The notes under the pieces were generated by a model. It was not told the DNA's origin. It ran no database searches and saw nothing but the letters and a program-made list of their open reading frames with translations. The position numbers and the translations under genes are program-made. Positions 33,552 to 40,538 of a DNA stretch of 64,000 bases are shown piece by piece. How positions within the stretch are numbered: position 1 is the stretch's first letter; every line of letters starts with the position of its first letter. Source of the DNA: Bacteroidales bacterium (GTDB lineage Bacteria; Bacteroidota; Bacteroidia; Bacteroidales; WCHB1-69); NCBI GenBank assembly GCA_016290295.1, contig JAEETJ010000002.1, positions 1 to 64,000 of the forward strand, given 5' to 3'.

Positions 33552-33704
33552 CGGCAGTGCAACATCGTCGTGTCCGGTCACATTTGCGGTAAAAACTCCC
33601 GTTTTTTTTATGCAAAAAAAGTGATGAAAGGCGTGTTGTATTGTAATCTATTGAAAATCAAAGTGAAAAAAAATGCGTTTATTTTTGATTTTGTGTTATT
33701 TATA

Positions 33705-33725
33705 ATAGTAATTTTACTATCTTTG
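33705..33725 (+). promoter_or_regulatory. hicAB promoter with overlapping operator-like palindrome
   Basis: Inverted repeat ATAGTAA-TT-TTACTAT (33705-33720) overlaps the -7 box TATCTTTG (33718-33725), 28 bases upstream of hicA. HicB antitoxins bind such palindromes at their own promoter, so this is probably the autoregulatory operator. Confidence 0.65.
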
Positions 33726-33753
33726 TAATGCTTTTGAAACGAACGATACAGTA

Positions 33754-33951
33754 ATGAAAGTTGTCAAGACAAGCCGTATATTGAGGATGTTGATGGAGGA
33801 CGGGTGGTATCTGGTCGCTCAGAAGGGGAGCCACAGGCAGTTTCTTCACCCTGTCAAGAAAGGCAAGGTAACCGTGAACGGAAAGCCGAGTGATGACACA
33901 TGGGGCGATGAGTTGAAGAGCATAGAGCGTCAGTCCGGCCTGGTGTTCTGA
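33754..33951 (+). CDS. hicA: HicA toxin (mRNA interferase)
   Basis: 65 residues. dsRBD-like HicA fold: SRILRMLMEDGWYLVAQKGSHRQFLHP with the G-S-H catalytic His (about residue 28), then GKVTVNGKPSDD. HicA cleaves mRNA unless bound by HicB. Length and motif are normal. It is followed at 19 bases by hicB. Inside a phage such modules can stabilise the prophage or exclude other phages; this use here is inference. Confidence 0.93.
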   Translation: MKVVKTSRILRMLMEDGWYLVAQKGSHRQFLHPVKKGKVTVNGKPSDDTWGDELKSIERQSGLVF

Positions 33952-33970
33952 CATGTAAAAGAAAACGAAT

Positions 33971-34378
33971 ATGGAAGAGGTTGTTATTTCTACATCAAGG
34001 ACAGAAAGGGGCTTCAGCGCAAGCTGCGAGCTGATACCCGGTTGGGTCGTCTCCTATACCGGAAACTTCACTGGTTTCGTGGACTATGTTAAGGAGAGTG
34101 TGGATTTCTATCTTGAGTGCGCAAGGAGGGACGGTGACGAGTATCCGTCTGTGTTTGACAGAGACTACAGACTGTCGTTCAAGATGAACATACAGAGCCT
34201 GCTGTACTGTTATGACAAGATATTGACACGTGCGGCACTCTCACGCCTTACAGGTATAAACGAGAGGCAGCTTGGCCATTATATATGCGGAAGGAGCAAA
34301 CCACGTGCCGCACAAAGCGGTAAAATCGTGAGCGCGTTGCACTCCCTTGGGCAGGAACTGCAATCCGTGTGCGTGTAG
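33971..34378 (+). CDS. hicB: HicB-like antitoxin with C-terminal HTH
   Basis: 135 residues. The N-terminal half has the HicB partial RNase-H-like fold (STSRTERGFSASCELIPGWVVSYTGNF, then VKESVDFYLE); the C-terminal half is an XRE-like HTH (ILTRAALSRLTGINERQLGHYICGRSKP in pieces) for operator binding. Place directly after hicA and the palindromic promoter support the pair. A hairpin terminator follows at 34424. Confidence 0.88.
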   Translation: MEEVVISTSRTERGFSASCELIPGWVVSYTGNFTGFVDYVKESVDFYLECARRDGDEYPSVFDRDYRLSFKMNIQSLLYCYDKILTRAALSRLTGINERQLGHYICGRSKPRAAQSGKIVSALHSLGQELQSVCV

Positions 34379-34423
34379 TTTTCCGGATCTTTTTCTTAAA
34401 TTTTTTTTGACACAACTTGACTG

Positions 34424-34447
34424 CGGGTGAAAACCCGTTTTTTTGTT
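34424..34447 (+). terminator. Terminator after hicAB
   Basis: CGGGT-GAAA-ACCCG followed by a run of seven T, 46 bases after the hicB stop. Confidence 0.85.
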
Positions 34448-34511
34448 TTTTTATCTTGAAAAAAATAGTTGCGAAATGAATTATTTTTAAATATTAATTG
34501 TATATACTTGT

Positions 34512-34556
34512 AATTCAATATTATGTTTTTATACAAAAAATTCAGAATATTGAATT
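34512..34556. promoter_or_regulatory. Long inverted repeat upstream of the alpha-CTD-like gene
   Basis: AATTCAATATT (34512-34522) and its exact complement AATATTGAATT (34546-34556), separated by 23 bases, in a very AT-rich gap. It ends 19 bases before the -7 box at 34575, where a regulator would bind. Confidence 0.55.
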
Positions 34557-34574
34557 TTGTATTGTTTTTTTTTG

Positions 34575-34582
34575 TATTTTTG
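34575..34582 (+). promoter_or_regulatory. Bacteroidota -7 box (TAttTTTG) for the alpha-CTD-like gene block
   Basis: TATTTTTG directly after the hicAB terminator and the 11-bp inverted repeat; it would start the transcript of the genes from 34605 onward. Confidence 0.6.
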
Positions 34583-34604
34583 TATTGGTAAAATGTAACC
34601 TGAT

Positions 34605-34685
34605 ATGTGCGATTGCGATATGGACGAGTCGGAAATTCTTGAGGACAGGTACATGCTCACGGATGAGGATATTGTGGAACTATGA
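34605..34685 (+). CDS. Possible 26-residue acidic peptide (leader ORF)
   Basis: ATG to TGA encodes MCDCDMDESEILEDRYMLTD and six more residues, very acidic. It lies between the promoter and the alpha-CTD-like gene. Too short to be sure; its codon use is like its neighbours. Confidence 0.35.
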   Translation: MCDCDMDESEILEDRYMLTDEDIVEL

Positions 34686-34701
34686 AAAAAAATGTAAAGA
34701 T

Positions 34702-35004
34702 ATGGAGAATGAGAAAAAACTGATGGAGGTGCTTGGCTCGATTGTGGATGAGTTGTCGGCAGTGCGCCGTATTTGCGCTGATGTGGAGAGGCGCATGTCC
34801 ATCGCTGACACCAAGTACCATGACGGTATGGGAATAGAAACGCTTGGTCTGTCGCAACGTGCTGTCAATGCCCTTGCGCATGAGGGCATATCCACACTGG
34901 GACAGTTGAAGAATGTTGACATGATGTCGTTGCGTGGCTCGAGGGGTATCGGGAACAAGACTTATGCCGAGATAGCGGACTGCAAGTACAACATGTTGAA
35001 ATAG
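34702..35004 (+). CDS. Small protein resembling the RNA polymerase alpha C-terminal domain
   Basis: 100 residues from the ATG at 34702. Residues 1-35 form a likely coiled coil; residues 43-100 follow the alpha-CTD (helix-hairpin-helix) pattern: IETLGLSQRAVNALAHEGISTLGQL, then LRGSRGIGNKTYAEI. Aligned by eye with E. coli alpha, R53 and N56 match the UP-element contacts R265 and N268, and G84 and K86 match G296 and K298. No N-terminal polymerase assembly domain is present. It could bind DNA at promoters or compete with host alpha. It starts a new transcription block after its own promoter. Confidence 0.78.
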   Translation: MENEKKLMEVLGSIVDELSAVRRICADVERRMSIADTKYHDGMGIETLGLSQRAVNALAHEGISTLGQLKNVDMMSLRGSRGIGNKTYAEIADCKYNMLK

Positions 35005-35014
35005 TGCTGTGTTT

Positions 35015-35587
35015 ATGAAGGAAGTGATACCGACATTCGAGCAGAAATACCAAATGTTCGTGCAGATGGAACGTGAGGCGGGAGCTGATGACTTCACGAT
35101 GCAGTTGGTAGCCGACTGGCGTGAGCTGCATGGCAGGCACCCGTTTTTTCCTATAGCGAGGCCGGTTGATGTGCTGAACCTGATAATGAGGCGTGAGCAT
35201 GCCGAACGCATATTGAGCGGTGAAAAGAGGATAGAATGGAGGAACTACAGCATGTCGTACTACAGCAGGCTGATTGATGACAAGACAGCTGAATATCTTT
35301 CCGCGCACAGGGATGACGGGCTTCTTATGGAACTATGCCCGACGGCAATAAGACCCGTCAGCTCCATACATTTCCACAACTACAACAACTCGTGGACAAT
35401 GGATTGCGAGGTGCTGGAGAACAACGTGCTCACGATAGACAAGACTGGTATTGGTATAATGCACGATGTTTACGGGAACCATGATTGCGATGAGGAGTAT
35501 GAGGAATTGAGCAGGATGGGTTGCAAGCACTATCCAACGTACTTTTTCTTTGTGCTGGGGAATGTGACAGGAAGGAAAAACATATAA
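35015..35587 (+). CDS. ASCH-like domain protein
   Basis: 190 residues from the ATG at 35015. The central part VLNLIMRREHAERILSGEKRIEWRNYS (about residues 52-78 in pieces) matches the start of ASCH/PUA-like domains, where K/E and R residues line an RNA- or base-binding cleft. The C-terminal beta strands end in YFFFVLGNV. ASCH proteins are linked to RNA binding or amidohydrolysis of modified nucleosides; here the function is inferred only. It is 10 bases after the alpha-CTD-like gene. Confidence 0.6.
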   Translation: MKEVIPTFEQKYQMFVQMEREAGADDFTMQLVADWRELHGRHPFFPIARPVDVLNLIMRREHAERILSGEKRIEWRNYSMSYYSRLIDDKTAEYLSAHRDDGLLMELCPTAIRPVSSIHFHNYNNSWTMDCEVLENNVLTIDKTGIGIMHDVYGNHDCDEEYEELSRMGCKHYPTYFFFVLGNVTGRKNI

Positions 35588-35645
35588 AACACTGCGTATG
35601 CAGCAGTATTAATATATGATTATTGACGCTTAAAAACAATGAGTT

Positions 35646-35813
35646 ATGCCGGACGGATCAAGAATAGCATCTGGAAACTACGCTGAGCGCGGAGGTGGTA
35701 TGAATGCCACTTACGCCACACGCCAGAGTTACGAGAGGGCCCGCTTCAGTGCGCAAGGCAATGCGGCCCAGAGACAGAACAGGGTATGGGGGTTCCGTAA
35801 CAACCTGAGTTAG
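35646..35813 (+). CDS. Very small phage protein, unknown
   Basis: 55 residues (MPDGSRIASGNYAERGGG start), Gly/Arg/Gln/Asn-rich, probably disordered. Leader GAGTTATGC. Not recognised; moderately supported by start context and spacing. Confidence 0.55.
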   Translation: MPDGSRIASGNYAERGGGMNATYATRQSYERARFSAQGNAAQRQNRVWGFRNNLS

Positions 35814-35887
35814 AAAGGACACTGAAGGACACTGTGTCGCCATTTTATAGTGGAGGCACAGTGTTATGTCGAAAGGAGAGTTGTTGT

Positions 35888-36598
35888 ATGCTGGAACGTG
35901 CAATACAGGTCATAGAGGAGGTGAGAAAGCACACGGACAGTGTAATCCTGTTCCACTCGCTTGCCGGAAAGGACAGCATAACATTGCTTGACATGCTGTA
36001 TCCGAGATTCGACAGGGTAGCGTGCGTGTTCCAGTATATGGTGAAGGGTTTGGAGAGCGAGCTTGTATATGCTGACTACGCAAAGAGGAAGTATCCTGGA
36101 ATAGAGTTGTACCAGGTGCCGCATTACGCCTTGTACACATACATAAGGACAGGGTGTTTCGGTGTCGCAAGGAATCCGGACCAGAGGAAGTATGAGTTGA
36201 GTGACATCAACAACAAGCTAAAGGAGCATTTGGGGATAGGATGGTCATGTTTCGGATTCAAGCAGTCCGACAGTTTCAACAGGAGGCTGACGTTGAGGAG
36301 TTACAAGGACGGGATGGAGGCCATCTGTTGGCGGACGAGGAATTTCTATCCGCTTTCGACGTACGGTAACAGAGCCGTACTCTCGTATATAAGGGAACAC
36401 AGGTTAAAGGAGCCGATGTCATACAAGAGCGAGCAGAGCAGTGGTTGTGCTGTTGACGACTATGATTACCTGCGATGGTTGAGGGACAACCATTATGGCG
36501 ATTACAAGAGGGTAAACGAGGAAATGCCGAAAACGAAATTCATAATAAGGCTATATGAGAATAACGACCAGCGAGAAAACGGAGATTGGGAGGAGTGA
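35888..36598 (+). CDS. PAPS reductase-like PP-loop protein
   Basis: 236 residues from the ATG at 35888, after GGAGAG at a normal distance. ILFHSLAGKDSITLLDML (about residues 20-38) is the PP-loop of adenylylating/sulfotransfer enzymes, with the S-x-G-K-D-S core; CFGFKQSDSFNRR and the C-terminal Cys/Arg-rich region follow. True PAPS reductases have a C-terminal ECGLH-type motif, which I do not see. Phage members of this group sit beside ParB-like genes, as here (36555 starts inside this gene), and as in the IbrA/IbrB pair. Its likely role is activation or transfer chemistry on DNA or nucleotides, not sulfate assimilation. Confidence 0.82.
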   Translation: MLERAIQVIEEVRKHTDSVILFHSLAGKDSITLLDMLYPRFDRVACVFQYMVKGLESELVYADYAKRKYPGIELYQVPHYALYTYIRTGCFGVARNPDQRKYELSDINNKLKEHLGIGWSCFGFKQSDSFNRRLTLRSYKDGMEAICWRTRNFYPLSTYGNRAVLSYIREHRLKEPMSYKSEQSSGCAVDDYDYLRWLRDNHYGDYKRVNEEMPKTKFIIRLYENNDQRENGDWEE

Positions 36599-37241
36599 GA
36601 TAAGGCTGAACCCATACAATCCGAAGACGCACAGCGAAGAGGCTGTGAAGCTTCAGGCAAAGAATATACGCAAGAACGGTTTTCTTGGCGGGATAGTATG
36701 GAACAGGAGGACTGGAAACATCCTTGACGGACACAGAAGGGTACTCGCGCTTGACTATATAAACAAGTATGACGGGACGCCAAAGACGGATTACAGGCTG
36801 ATGGTTGAGGTTGTTGACTTTGACGAGAAAACGGAACTGGAGCAGATGACGTATATGGCGGCTGGCGGAACAAAAGCCGACTACACGAAGATAGTGGCGT
36901 ATATTGACAGGATAGGAGATGACTGGCTCACGGAAGACGATAAACGTTATATAGACGAGTTGAGGGAATCAACGGAAAATGCGGACATGACAGACCTCAC
37001 CTCACTGTTCATAAGCAACAGGGACAATGGTAGGAAAGGAAGAATGACACGGGAAGAGAAGAAGAAACTTCAGAAGGACAGGATGGATAAGGGTGACGAC
37101 ATGATGAGGAGCCTGAGAAGGCATGTGCTGATAGAGATGAGGGATGACCGGGAACTGGAGACGTTCTGTGAAGTGATAGGTGTTAGGGTGGAGTACGACT
37201 TGATTATAAAAGCGGAGGATATACTTAAACTTATTGAATAA
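36555..37241 (+). CDS. ParB-like nuclease/ATPase-domain protein 1
   Basis: 228 residues. The ParB/Sulfiredoxin domain spans about residues 12-110: SEIRLNPYNPKTHSEEAV, GFLGGIVWNRRTGNILDGHRRVLAL (with the G-H-R-R box) and LMVEVVDFDE. The C-terminal part is Lys-rich and helical. It overlaps the PAPS reductase-like gene by 44 bases, so the two are probably made together and may act together. No ParA partner is nearby, so chromosome partition is unlikely. Confidence 0.82.
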   Translation: MRITTSEKTEIGRSEIRLNPYNPKTHSEEAVKLQAKNIRKNGFLGGIVWNRRTGNILDGHRRVLALDYINKYDGTPKTDYRLMVEVVDFDEKTELEQMTYMAAGGTKADYTKIVAYIDRIGDDWLTEDDKRYIDELRESTENADMTDLTSLFISNRDNGRKGRMTREEKKKLQKDRMDKGDDMMRSLRRHVLIEMRDDRELETFCEVIGVRVEYDLIIKAEDILKLIE

Positions 37242-37252
37242 AAACACACGAT

Positions 37253-37648
37253 ATGGCAAGGAAAAGCAAGGAACAGCATGAAAAGGATATTGTCACGACA
37301 ATAAAGCAACACATTGACATACTGTTTGTTTATGACATTTTTGAATATTATATGGATATGAGCAGGCAGTATTTCTATGAGATAGGACTTGACAAATCCG
37401 ACACTATTAGGGAAGCAATTAATGCCAACAGGGCAAAGGCGAAGAGGCACATGAGGTCGAAATGGATTAAGAGCGACAACCCCACATTGCAGATAACAGC
37501 ATACAGGCTCATGGCTGACGAAGACGAGACTAAGAGGCTCAACCAGCGTTTCGTTGACATGACGGTAAACGGAAAGATGGGCGTGGTCAGCGAGGAAAGC
37601 TACAACAAGCTCATCGAGACACTTGAGAACGACAACAAAAGACACTAA
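37253..37648 (+). CDS. Putative small terminase-like DNA-binding protein
   Basis: 131 residues, basic. Helical, with a likely HTH (FYEIGLDKSDTIREAINANRAKAK in pieces) and SDNPTLQITAYRLMADEDETKRLNQ, a pattern seen in Bacteroidota phage proteins encoded a few genes before the large terminase. TerL lies 2.9 kb downstream. A small terminase role is plausible, not shown. Overlaps the next ATG by one base. Confidence 0.5.
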   Translation: MARKSKEQHEKDIVTTIKQHIDILFVYDIFEYYMDMSRQYFYEIGLDKSDTIREAINANRAKAKRHMRSKWIKSDNPTLQITAYRLMADEDETKRLNQRFVDMTVNGKMGVVSEESYNKLIETLENDNKRH

Positions 37649-38361
37649 TGGCCATGGGGAAATTGAGAGACTTCAAATCGCAGGACTTCTCGAAAAGGGA
37701 GTATATAGACGAAAAACTGCTACTGTACAACGAGGGACAGATTGAGGGAGTTCCGGCAAACCCGAGATTAATCAGGGACTCAAGATATGAGGCCTTGAAG
37801 AAAAGCATTACTGACGACCCGGAATATATGACCTATCGAGAGTTGATAGTCATGCCTTTCGGTGACAAGTATGTGACATTGGCTGGAAACCAGAGGTTGA
37901 GATGTTGCAGGGAACTCGGTTATAAGGAGATACCGTGCAAGGTGTTGCCGGATGATACCCCCCCCCTGAAACAGAGGGCATACGCCACGAAAGACAACAT
38001 ATCGTTCGGTCAGGACGACTATGGTAAACTTCTCGCATGGGACAGGGAGGAACTGGTTGAATGGGGAAAGGAACTTAAGGACAGTGACTTGGGGAAGATG
38101 GATGCTGACGAGTATGAAGAAATGTTCAACGGCATCAAGGATGACGACGCCATATATCCGGTTATACCAAAGCTGGATGACAACAAGGAACTGATTATAA
38201 TAGTCAGTGACAGCGATGTGAATGCCAACCATGTCAGGGAACTGTTGGGCATGAACAAGATGAAGTCTTACAAAAGCGACAGGGTGGAGAAATCCAATGT
38301 CATCAGTATAAGTGATTTTTTGAAAAGGTGGAATGATAGAAATAGTAATACCAAGCCATAA
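37648..38361 (+). CDS. ParB-like protein 2
   Basis: 237 residues. ParB-type core: NPRLIRDSRYEALKKSITDDPEYMTYRELIVMPFGDKYVTLAGNQRLRCCRELGYKEIPCKVL (in pieces about residues 38-102), with G-N-Q-R in place of G-H-R-R. The C-terminal part has DRVEKSNVISISDFLKR. It is not a copy of ParB-like protein 1. It overlaps its neighbours at both ends, 1 base upstream and 29 bases downstream (the glycosyltransferase start), so it belongs to the same cassette. Confidence 0.78.
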   Translation: MAMGKLRDFKSQDFSKREYIDEKLLLYNEGQIEGVPANPRLIRDSRYEALKKSITDDPEYMTYRELIVMPFGDKYVTLAGNQRLRCCRELGYKEIPCKVLPDDTPPLKQRAYATKDNISFGQDDYGKLLAWDREELVEWGKELKDSDLGKMDADEYEEMFNGIKDDDAIYPVIPKLDDNKELIIIVSDSDVNANHVRELLGMNKMKSYKSDRVEKSNVISISDFLKRWNDRNSNTKP

Positions 38362-39079
38362 CAGGGCTGACAGAGTGAAGACACTCAAGCTTGTGCCGTC
38401 CGCAAAGTTATGTGTCGCGGAGAGCGAGTATGCGGAGTACAGAAAGTACAACCCGAAAGCCGAGATAGTCACACATCCGGACAGCGTTGTCGGACTGATA
38501 CCCAAGAGGAACTGGATGGTCAGGAACTTCGGCGAACTGTTCATGCTTGATGACGACCTTACGGAGTTCAAGAAAAATTTTGTCGGGAAAAAGGAACCTT
38601 GCGTAATAAAGGACCATGTGAAGATTTTGGAGGCGATAAACGGTCTGCATGAAATGGCGAAGGCAATAGGAGTGCATTTGTTTGGGTTCGGAAACAAAAT
38701 TACGCCTGTGCAGTACAACGAGTTCAAGCCTTTCAGTCTAAGAAGCTGTGTAACAGGAAGGAGTTACGGGGTGATCGGAAACGTGAACACAAAGTGGGAC
38801 GAGAGCTTCACGTTGAAAGAGGATTTCCTCATATCATGCACGGTTATGTACAGCGAGGGCATGATTCTGACGGATGACAGATACACTTTCATACAGGCGG
38901 ACACGATGAAGAATCCAGGCGGTTTGTCGGAATTCAGGAACACGTTGTCTGAACGGGAAAACTGCATAAGGCTAAGGCAGTTTTTTGGGGAGTGTGTTAG
39001 GCTGAAACGTTCCGGCTTCAACGGACAGAAAAGAACCAAAAAGCTTAATAGCTTCAATATCTCGGTGTCTTTTAAGTGA
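38333..39079 (+). CDS. GT-A-like glycosyltransferase (TET-associated type)
   Basis: 248 residues. Starts with the GT-A pattern IEIVIPSHNRADRVKTL; GLIPKRNWMVRNF and the metal-binding D-D-D of LFMLDDDLTEF (about residues 78-88) follow. The layout matches the TET/JBP-associated glycosyltransferases of phages, which add sugars to modified bases. No TET/JBP gene is visible in the window. The 3' half includes GVIGNVNTKWDESFTLKEDF. The gene overlaps the second ParB-like gene by 29 bases; a nucleotide-sugar epimerase lies two genes on. DNA as acceptor is an inference; a protein or a surface acceptor is the alternative. Confidence 0.7.
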   Translation: MIEIVIPSHNRADRVKTLKLVPSAKLCVAESEYAEYRKYNPKAEIVTHPDSVVGLIPKRNWMVRNFGELFMLDDDLTEFKKNFVGKKEPCVIKDHVKILEAINGLHEMAKAIGVHLFGFGNKITPVQYNEFKPFSLRSCVTGRSYGVIGNVNTKWDESFTLKEDFLISCTVMYSEGMILTDDRYTFIQADTMKNPGGLSEFRNTLSERENCIRLRQFFGECVRLKRSGFNGQKRTKKLNSFNISVSFK

Positions 39080-39184
39080 AAAAATTGCGGTAAAAGGAAG
39101 TATGGTCAGAAGCCATTATTTGACCTCAAGTGTAAAAGTTTGAAAATCAAGAATAAAAAAAACATATAAAATACTGATTAGCAG

Positions 39185-39214
39185 TTGTTTGTATTGATAA
39201 ATTCCTTATATTTG
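39185..39214 (+). promoter_or_regulatory. Phage promoter (-33 TTG, -7 TAtaTTTG)
   Basis: TTG at 39185-39187 and TATATTTG at 39207-39214, 19 bases apart, 18 bases before the next ATG. It lies in the 152-base gap after the glycosyltransferase. Confidence 0.6.
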
Positions 39215-39231
39215 AGGAAAAAACAAAAGCT

Positions 39232-39762
39232 ATGGAACTTAAAACATTGAATGGTTATGATTTCTATGAATGTGCGTCCGCTGTACAGAAGGCAATAAGA
39301 AGGGCGGATGCACGAGTGGCTGGTTTTTTCGCTTTGGAGTTGTGGCACAGCGGATACAGGGATTATGTGTGGAAAAGGCTGTTGACAATCTCTGCGGAGG
39401 ACTGTTGGGGGTTGATAACACGTGAGGTGCTGGCATTAAAAGAGTCGCATGACTTCATCAATAAGAACGCAAAGCAGCCGAAGGGAAGGATATTTGTCTC
39501 AAAGGCAGTGCTTTTGCTGTGTGACGTCAAGAAGTGTAGGGACGCGGACCATTTGCAGAATTTTGTGTATGACAGGAAAGATGTTGACATTGAGATGTGG
39601 TTGGAGGATGTGAGGAGAGAGCCGATACCAGTGCCGGTGTACACGTTTGACTGCCATACTATTAGAGGAAAGAAGATGGGAAAGACAAAAAGTGATTTTT
39701 TCAGGGAGGAGTATGAGGCGTTGAAGCCGAGACAGCTTGGGTTGTTTGACGATATGGTTTGA
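39232..39762 (+). CDS. Stand-alone RarA/MgsA C-terminal-like domain protein
   Basis: 176 residues. ASAVQKAIRRADARVAGFFALEL and VWKRLLTISAEDCWGL (about residues 15-65) match the pattern of the C-terminal tetramerisation domain of RarA-type AAA+ ATPases (hKSIRGSD... ARRL...ASEDIG). No ATPase domain is present. RarA acts at stalled replication forks; a lone C-terminal domain could bind host RarA or SSB-bound forks. Ends with the SSB/clamp-like tail QLGLFDDMV, which contains a QLGLF pattern like a beta-clamp-binding motif. Confidence 0.65.
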   Translation: MELKTLNGYDFYECASAVQKAIRRADARVAGFFALELWHSGYRDYVWKRLLTISAEDCWGLITREVLALKESHDFINKNAKQPKGRIFVSKAVLLLCDVKKCRDADHLQNFVYDRKDVDIEMWLEDVRREPIPVPVYTFDCHTIRGKKMGKTKSDFFREEYEALKPRQLGLFDDMV

Positions 39763-39764
39763 TT

Positions 39765-40526
39765 ATGAGAATTGCGGTAACAGGTGCTTACGGTTTTATA
39801 GGAAAGGCATTGTGCTCAAAGCTCAATAGTCTTGGGATCTCTTATGTCGGAATAGACAGGAAGAACTATCAGGAGGTCGGGACATTCGCAAATGCTGGCG
39901 GTCGTTTTGACGCAATTGTGCATCTTGCCGCACAGACAAGTGTCTGGAACAGGGACTTCAACAAGCTTATAGAGGACAATATCAAATGTTTTGTTGACAT
40001 AGTTCAACTCAGCAATAGAATAGGATGTGGGCTGGTGTACGCGTCAAGTTCGTGTGCAGAGAACATCACGAGCATGTATGGAATGACAAAGCGTTTTGAC
40101 GAGATGTTCGCTTCTGTTTATGCCGGCAATGCGGTTGGTGTGAGATTCCACAATGTGTACGGACGTAACCCGAGAGAGGGGACGCTGTTGGCTGAGGCTA
40201 TCAGGTGCAGCAGGTCGGCGGAAGTGCTTAGACTGTACAACAACGGTAAGAACCAAAGGCATTTCACGTACATTGATGATATTGTGAATGGTATAGTGAA
40301 GTGTGTGTTGGAACCGGATAACTATAATGGTATTGTGAGTATATGCAATCCGAAAAAAAACACAATACTGGAATTTGCCAAAGAGGTGTCGTTCAGGATA
40401 CCCCTTGATTATGAACCCGTGGAGGAAGTGAGAAGATACGACAAAGAAGACCAGATTGTCGTTGGCGATATAATGGAGCTTGATTATACGCCAATAGAGG
40501 AGGGCCTTAGACTGTCGTTGAGATAG
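39765..40526 (+). CDS. NAD-dependent nucleotide-sugar epimerase/dehydratase
   Basis: 253 residues from the ATG at 39765 (a TTG two codons earlier is also in frame). Extended SDR fold: GAYGFIG (NAD loop, residues about 7-13), catalytic YASSSCAE Ser region and Y-x-x-x-K in YGMTKR (about 105-110), then RFHNVYGRNP and KNQRHFTYIDDIV. It would make or change a nucleotide sugar, a possible donor for the glycosyltransferase upstream. It is shorter than typical epimerases (about 310), lacking part of the C-terminal domain. Confidence 0.85.
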   Translation: MRIAVTGAYGFIGKALCSKLNSLGISYVGIDRKNYQEVGTFANAGGRFDAIVHLAAQTSVWNRDFNKLIEDNIKCFVDIVQLSNRIGCGLVYASSSCAENITSMYGMTKRFDEMFASVYAGNAVGVRFHNVYGRNPREGTLLAEAIRCSRSAEVLRLYNNGKNQRHFTYIDDIVNGIVKCVLEPDNYNGIVSICNPKKNTILEFAKEVSFRIPLDYEPVEEVRRYDKEDQIVVGDIMELDYTPIEEGLRLSLR

Positions 40527-40538
40527 GACGTTATCGGG

